Positions 6,795 through 8,692 of a DNA stretch of 8,692 nt are shown in pieces. The DNA is taken from positions 9,023 to 17,714 of the forward strand of contig DQBD01000012.1 in the NCBI GenBank assembly GCA_003526065.1. The letters run 5' to 3'. The notes under the pieces are model-generated. The model was not told where the DNA came from and did not search any database. It saw only the letters and a program-made list of their open reading frames with translations. The position numbers and the translations under genes are program-made. The stretch is from Gammaproteobacteria bacterium (GTDB taxonomy: Bacteria; Pseudomonadota; Gammaproteobacteria; Immundisolibacterales; Immundisolibacteraceae). Every line of letters starts with the position of its first letter. Within the stretch, counting starts at the first letter, position 1.

Positions 6795-7207
6795 ACCGTA
6801 AAGCCTCGCTTCACGAAGGTAGTGCGCACCGACAGCTTGGCCGCCGCGAGCGCCATGGCCTCACGGGCCAGCGTCTCGTCAACGCCTTCCATCTCGTACA
6901 GCACCTTGCCGGGCTGGATCTCGGCGACCCAGTACTCGACCGCGCCCTTGCCCTTACCCATACGGACTTCGAGCGGCTTCTTGGAAATCGGCTTGTCCGG
7001 GAACACCCGAATCCAGATCTTCCCGCCGCGTCGAACGTGGCGGCTGATCGCGCGACGCGCCGCCTCGATCTGACGCGCCGTGATCCGTCCCCGGGTCGTC
7101 GCCTTCAGGCCGAACTCGCCGAAACTGACGTTGTTGCCGACCAGGGCCAAACCCCGGTTGCGGCCCTTGAACTGTTTGCGGAATTTGGTCCGCTTAGGCT
7201 GCAACAT
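6791..7207 (-). CDS. rplP: 50S ribosomal protein L16
   Basis: L16 organises the A-site side of the 50S subunit and contacts the acceptor arm of tRNA. The 138-residue protein begins [19 protein letters not shown], as in the family (E. coli 136). It contains [25 protein letters not shown] at 42-66 and the loop [20 protein letters not shown]82 in VRMGKGKG is the equivalent of E. coli Arg81, the residue hydroxylated by the oxygenase YcfD/RoxA; whether this host modifies it cannot be seen here. The ending FVKRGFTV is close to usual. The start ATG has a strong GGGGAAG site 5 bases upstream, in the 17-base gap after rpsC. Its stop overlaps the rpmC start as ATGA, so re-initiation by the same ribosome is likely. 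Confidence 0.98.
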   Translation of the reverse strand: MLQPKRTKFRKQFKGRNRGLALVGNNVSFGEFGLKATTRGRITARQIEAARRAISRHVRRGGKIWIRVFPDKPISKKPLEVRMGKGKGAVEYWVAEIQPGKVLYEMEGVDETLAREAMALAAAKLSVRTTFVKRGFTV

Positions 7208-7224
7208 GGTGCTTCCCCGTGACC

Positions 7225-7884
7225 TCAGGCGCCGGCAGCGGCGGCGCCTTCGGCAACCTCCGCCCCGTCACCCTTGTAAATCCAAACCTTCACGCCGATG
7301 ATCCCGTACGTCGTCTTGGCCTCGGCGGTGCCGTAGTCGATGTTGGCGCGGAACGTGTGCAGCGGCACCCGCCCCTCGCGGTACCACTCGCTGCGCGCGA
7401 TCTCGGCGCCATTCAGGCGACCGGCCACGTTGATGCGGATGCCCTGCGCGTGCAGGCGCATCGCGTTCGCCACGGCACGACGCATGGCGCGGCGGAACAT
7501 GATGCGGCGCTCGAGCTGCTGGGCGACGCTTTCGGCGACCAGATACGCGTCGAGCTCCGGACGGCGAATCTCCTCGACGCTGATGTGCACCGGAATGCCC
7601 ATCATCTCGCCGACGGTGCGCCGCAGGCGCTCGATGTCGTCGCCCTTCTTACCGATAACGATGCCCGGACGCGCCGTGTGGATGACCACCCGCGCATTCT
7701 GCGCCGGGCGCTCGATCTCGATACGGCTCACCGACGCGTGCGACAACTGCTTGCGCAGCACGCGTCGCACCGCCAGGTCGGTATTCAGGTTATCGGCATA
7801 GGTGCGCCCTTGGGCGAACCAGCGCGAATTGTGCTCTTTGACGACGCCCAGGCGGATGCCGGTCGGATGTACTTTCTGGCCCAT
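7225..7884 (-). CDS. rpsC: 30S ribosomal protein S3
   Basis: S3 is a 30S head protein at the mRNA entry tunnel. The N-terminus [13 protein letters not shown] is typical. A type-2 KH RNA-binding domain is present with its GKKG loop at residues 78-81 ([11 protein letters not shown]). The positions credited with mRNA helicase activity in E. coli (R131, R132, K135) are R131, R132 and R135 here (MFRRAMRRA). The C-terminal domain signature [23 protein letters not shown] follows from about residue 156. At 219 residues the protein is shorter than E. coli S3 (233). After [10 protein letters not shown] it ends in a short acidic and alanine-rich tail ([14 protein letters not shown]), whereas E. coli has a longer lysine-rich tail. 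The ATG lies 9 bases after rplV with an AAGGGG site. The gap to rplP is 17 bases. Confidence 0.98.
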   Translation of the reverse strand: MGQKVHPTGIRLGVVKEHNSRWFAQGRTYADNLNTDLAVRRVLRKQLSHASVSRIEIERPAQNARVVIHTARPGIVIGKKGDDIERLRRTVGEMMGIPVHISVEEIRRPELDAYLVAESVAQQLERRIMFRRAMRRAVANAMRLHAQGIRINVAGRLNGAEIARSEWYREGRVPLHTFRANIDYGTAEAKTTYGIIGVKVWIYKGDGAEVAEGAAAAGA

Positions 7885-7893
7885 GTGCGCCCC

Positions 7894-8244
7894 TTAGCCT
7901 TTCTTGGCCTTCTTCTGGTCGCTCACCACGACCTTGATGTGACACGTACGTTTCGTGATGCGGTTGCCACGGCCGCGAGCACGCGCATGGAAGCGCTTCA
8001 TGGAGGGGCCCTCGTCCACGCAGATGGCTGCGATACGCAGCTCGTCCACGTCGGCACCGTTGTTGTGCTCGGCGTTGGCGATAGCCGACTCGACCACCTT
8101 CTTCACCATGTGCGCGGCTTTCTTGGTGCTGTGCTGGAGCAGCTGCAGCGCCTTGTCAACCGGCATCCCGCGAACCTGATCGGCCACCAGTCGCCCCTTC
8201 TGGGCGGAGATGTGCGCGTTACGCAACAGAGCAAACGTTTCCAT
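7894..8244 (-). CDS. rplV: 50S ribosomal protein L22
   Basis: L22 is a 116-residue early-assembly 23S rRNA protein whose long beta-hairpin lines the peptide exit tunnel; in E. coli, changes in this hairpin give macrolide resistance. The open frame runs upstream to 8310. I choose the ATG at 8244 because it gives [21 protein letters not shown], matching the family N-terminus, and because TGAGGCGG sits just upstream. The core reads [21 protein letters not shown] at 41-61 and [17 protein letters not shown] at 77-93 (hairpin tip), then RITKRT at 95-100. No deletion is visible in the hairpin tip. The protein ends [12 protein letters not shown]: about six residues, mostly lysine, beyond the E. coli end. 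It sits 7 bases after rpsS and 9 bases before rpsC, whose ribosome binding site AAGGGG overlaps this gene's TAA stop. Confidence 0.97.
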   Translation of the reverse strand: METFALLRNAHISAQKGRLVADQVRGMPVDKALQLLQHSTKKAAHMVKKVVESAIANAEHNNGADVDELRIAAICVDEGPSMKRFHARARGRGNRITKRTCHIKVVVSDQKKAKKG

Positions 8245-8251
8245 GGCCGCC

Positions 8252-8524
8252 TCAGCGCGTCTTGCGATCGGCCACGTGGCCACGGTAGGTGCGCGTGGGC
8301 ACGAACTCACCGAGCTTGTGGCCGACCATGTTTTCGTTGATCAGCACTGGCACGTGCTGACGCCCGTTATGCACGGCGATGGTCAACCCGATCATGTCCG
8401 GCAGCACGGTGGAACGCCGCGACCACGTCTTGATCGGACGCCGCCCGCCGCTGGCCGCCGCCTGCTCGACTTTTTGTTGCAGGTGCAGGTCCACGAATGG
8501 GCCTTTCTTTACGGATCTTGGCAC
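8252..8524 (-). CDS. rpsS: 30S ribosomal protein S19
   Basis: This 90-residue protein of the 30S head forms a complex with S13 near the A-site finger and binds 16S rRNA helices 41-42. It starts [15 protein letters not shown], as in E. coli, and carries the family signature: WSRRST at 34-39, [10 protein letters not shown] at 45-54, and GHKLGEF (68-74) followed by PTRTYRGH (76-83). The length is close to the usual 92; the C-terminal lysine tail is slightly shorter (ADRKTR). The start is GTG at 8524. It is chosen because the family N-terminus begins exactly there and a CGGAG ribosome binding site lies 8 bases upstream, in the 21-base gap after rplB. The stop TGA is followed 7 bases later by rplV, and the stop itself is part of the rplV ribosome binding site (TGAGGCGG), which suggests coupling. 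Confidence 0.98.
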   Translation of the reverse strand: MPRSVKKGPFVDLHLQQKVEQAAASGGRRPIKTWSRRSTVLPDMIGLTIAVHNGRQHVPVLINENMVGHKLGEFVPTRTYRGHVADRKTR

Positions 8525-8545
8525 GTTACTGGCTCCGTACTTGCC

Positions 8546-8692
8546 TTACTTGGCGCCGCGCCGGCGCACAATCTGACTGGTGCTGCGCTTGTTCCTGCGC
8601 GTCTTGTGACCCTTCGTCGGGACACCCCACGGCGACACCGGATGCCGGCCGCCGGAGGTACGTCCCTCACCGCCACCGTGCGGGTGGTCGAC
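8546..8692 (-). CDS. rplB: 50S ribosomal protein L2, C-terminal 48 residues (partial)
   Basis: Only the 3' end is in the window; the gene enters from the right edge in frame and stops at TAA (8546-8548). L2 is a primary 23S rRNA binding protein needed for subunit joining and peptidyl-transferase centre structure. The fragment starts [15 protein letters not shown], the hallmark L2 C-terminal loop. It contains the histidine equivalent to E. coli His229 (residue 3 of the fragment), which has been linked to peptidyl-transferase activity. The [16 protein letters not shown] stretch and the basic end IVRRRGAK follow. Compared with E. coli from memory, the tail is about two residues longer. It lies 21 bases upstream of rpsS, as in the S10 operon. 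The identity is secure from the motif, although about four fifths of the protein lies outside the window. Confidence 0.98.
   Translation of the reverse strand, partial: VDHPHGGGEGRTSGGRHPVSPWGVPTKGHKTRRNKRSTSQIVRRRGAK

Noticed and set aside
7219..8340. Plus-strand open frame of 373 codons opposite rpsC and rplV
   Set aside because: It is a mirror frame of conserved ribosomal genes, the usual result of high GC at third codon positions, with low-complexity His/Leu/Asp content.
1..8692. Mobile elements, CRISPR arrays, tRNA genes or inserted accessory genes within the cluster
   Set aside because: Gene order is the standard one without interruption, the gaps are 41 bases or less, and no long direct or inverted repeats were seen.

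Overview
The window is a contiguous piece of the main bacterial ribosomal-protein cluster. Every gene lies on the minus strand, so transcription runs from high to low coordinates. The order is rplB(partial)-rpsS-rplV-rpsC-rplP-rpmC-rpsQ (end of the S10 operon), then rplN-rplX-rplE-rpsN-rpsH-rplF-rplR-rpsE-rpmD-rplO-secY-rpmJ (the whole spc operon), then rpsM-rpsK(partial) (start of the alpha operon). There are 21 protein genes: 19 complete and 2 cut by the window ends. No RNA gene, mobile element, CRISPR array or non-core gene was found, and no stretch over 41 bases is without a gene.

The DNA is GC-rich by eye. The proteins align residue by residue with E. coli from memory. The zinc-free 101-residue S14, the 37-residue zinc-ribbon L36 directly after secY (no infA or adk between), and the E. 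coli-like SecY all point to a high-GC gammaproteobacterium. The sequence alone does not fix the genus.

Region by region: 8692-6334 holds large-subunit L2, L22, L16, L29 and small-subunit S19, S3, S17. 6308-2263 holds L14, L24, L5, S14, S8, L6, L18, S5, L30, L15. 2263-902 encodes SecY, the protein-conducting channel of the inner membrane. 886-773 encodes L36, and 731-1 holds S13 and most of S11. Genes either overlap by 1 or 4 bases or sit 7-41 bases apart, and most have a recognisable Shine-Dalgarno sequence. This suggests one long, translationally coupled transcript giving balanced amounts of ribosomal proteins plus the translocon that docks on the ribosome.

I see no sign of a new biological system. 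The points worth a second look are regulatory or small structural ones: the spc and alpha promoter gaps known from E. coli are nearly absent, there are two hairpins at places where E. coli has ribosomal-protein feedback sites, several starts are GTG, and S3 lacks its basic C-terminal tail.
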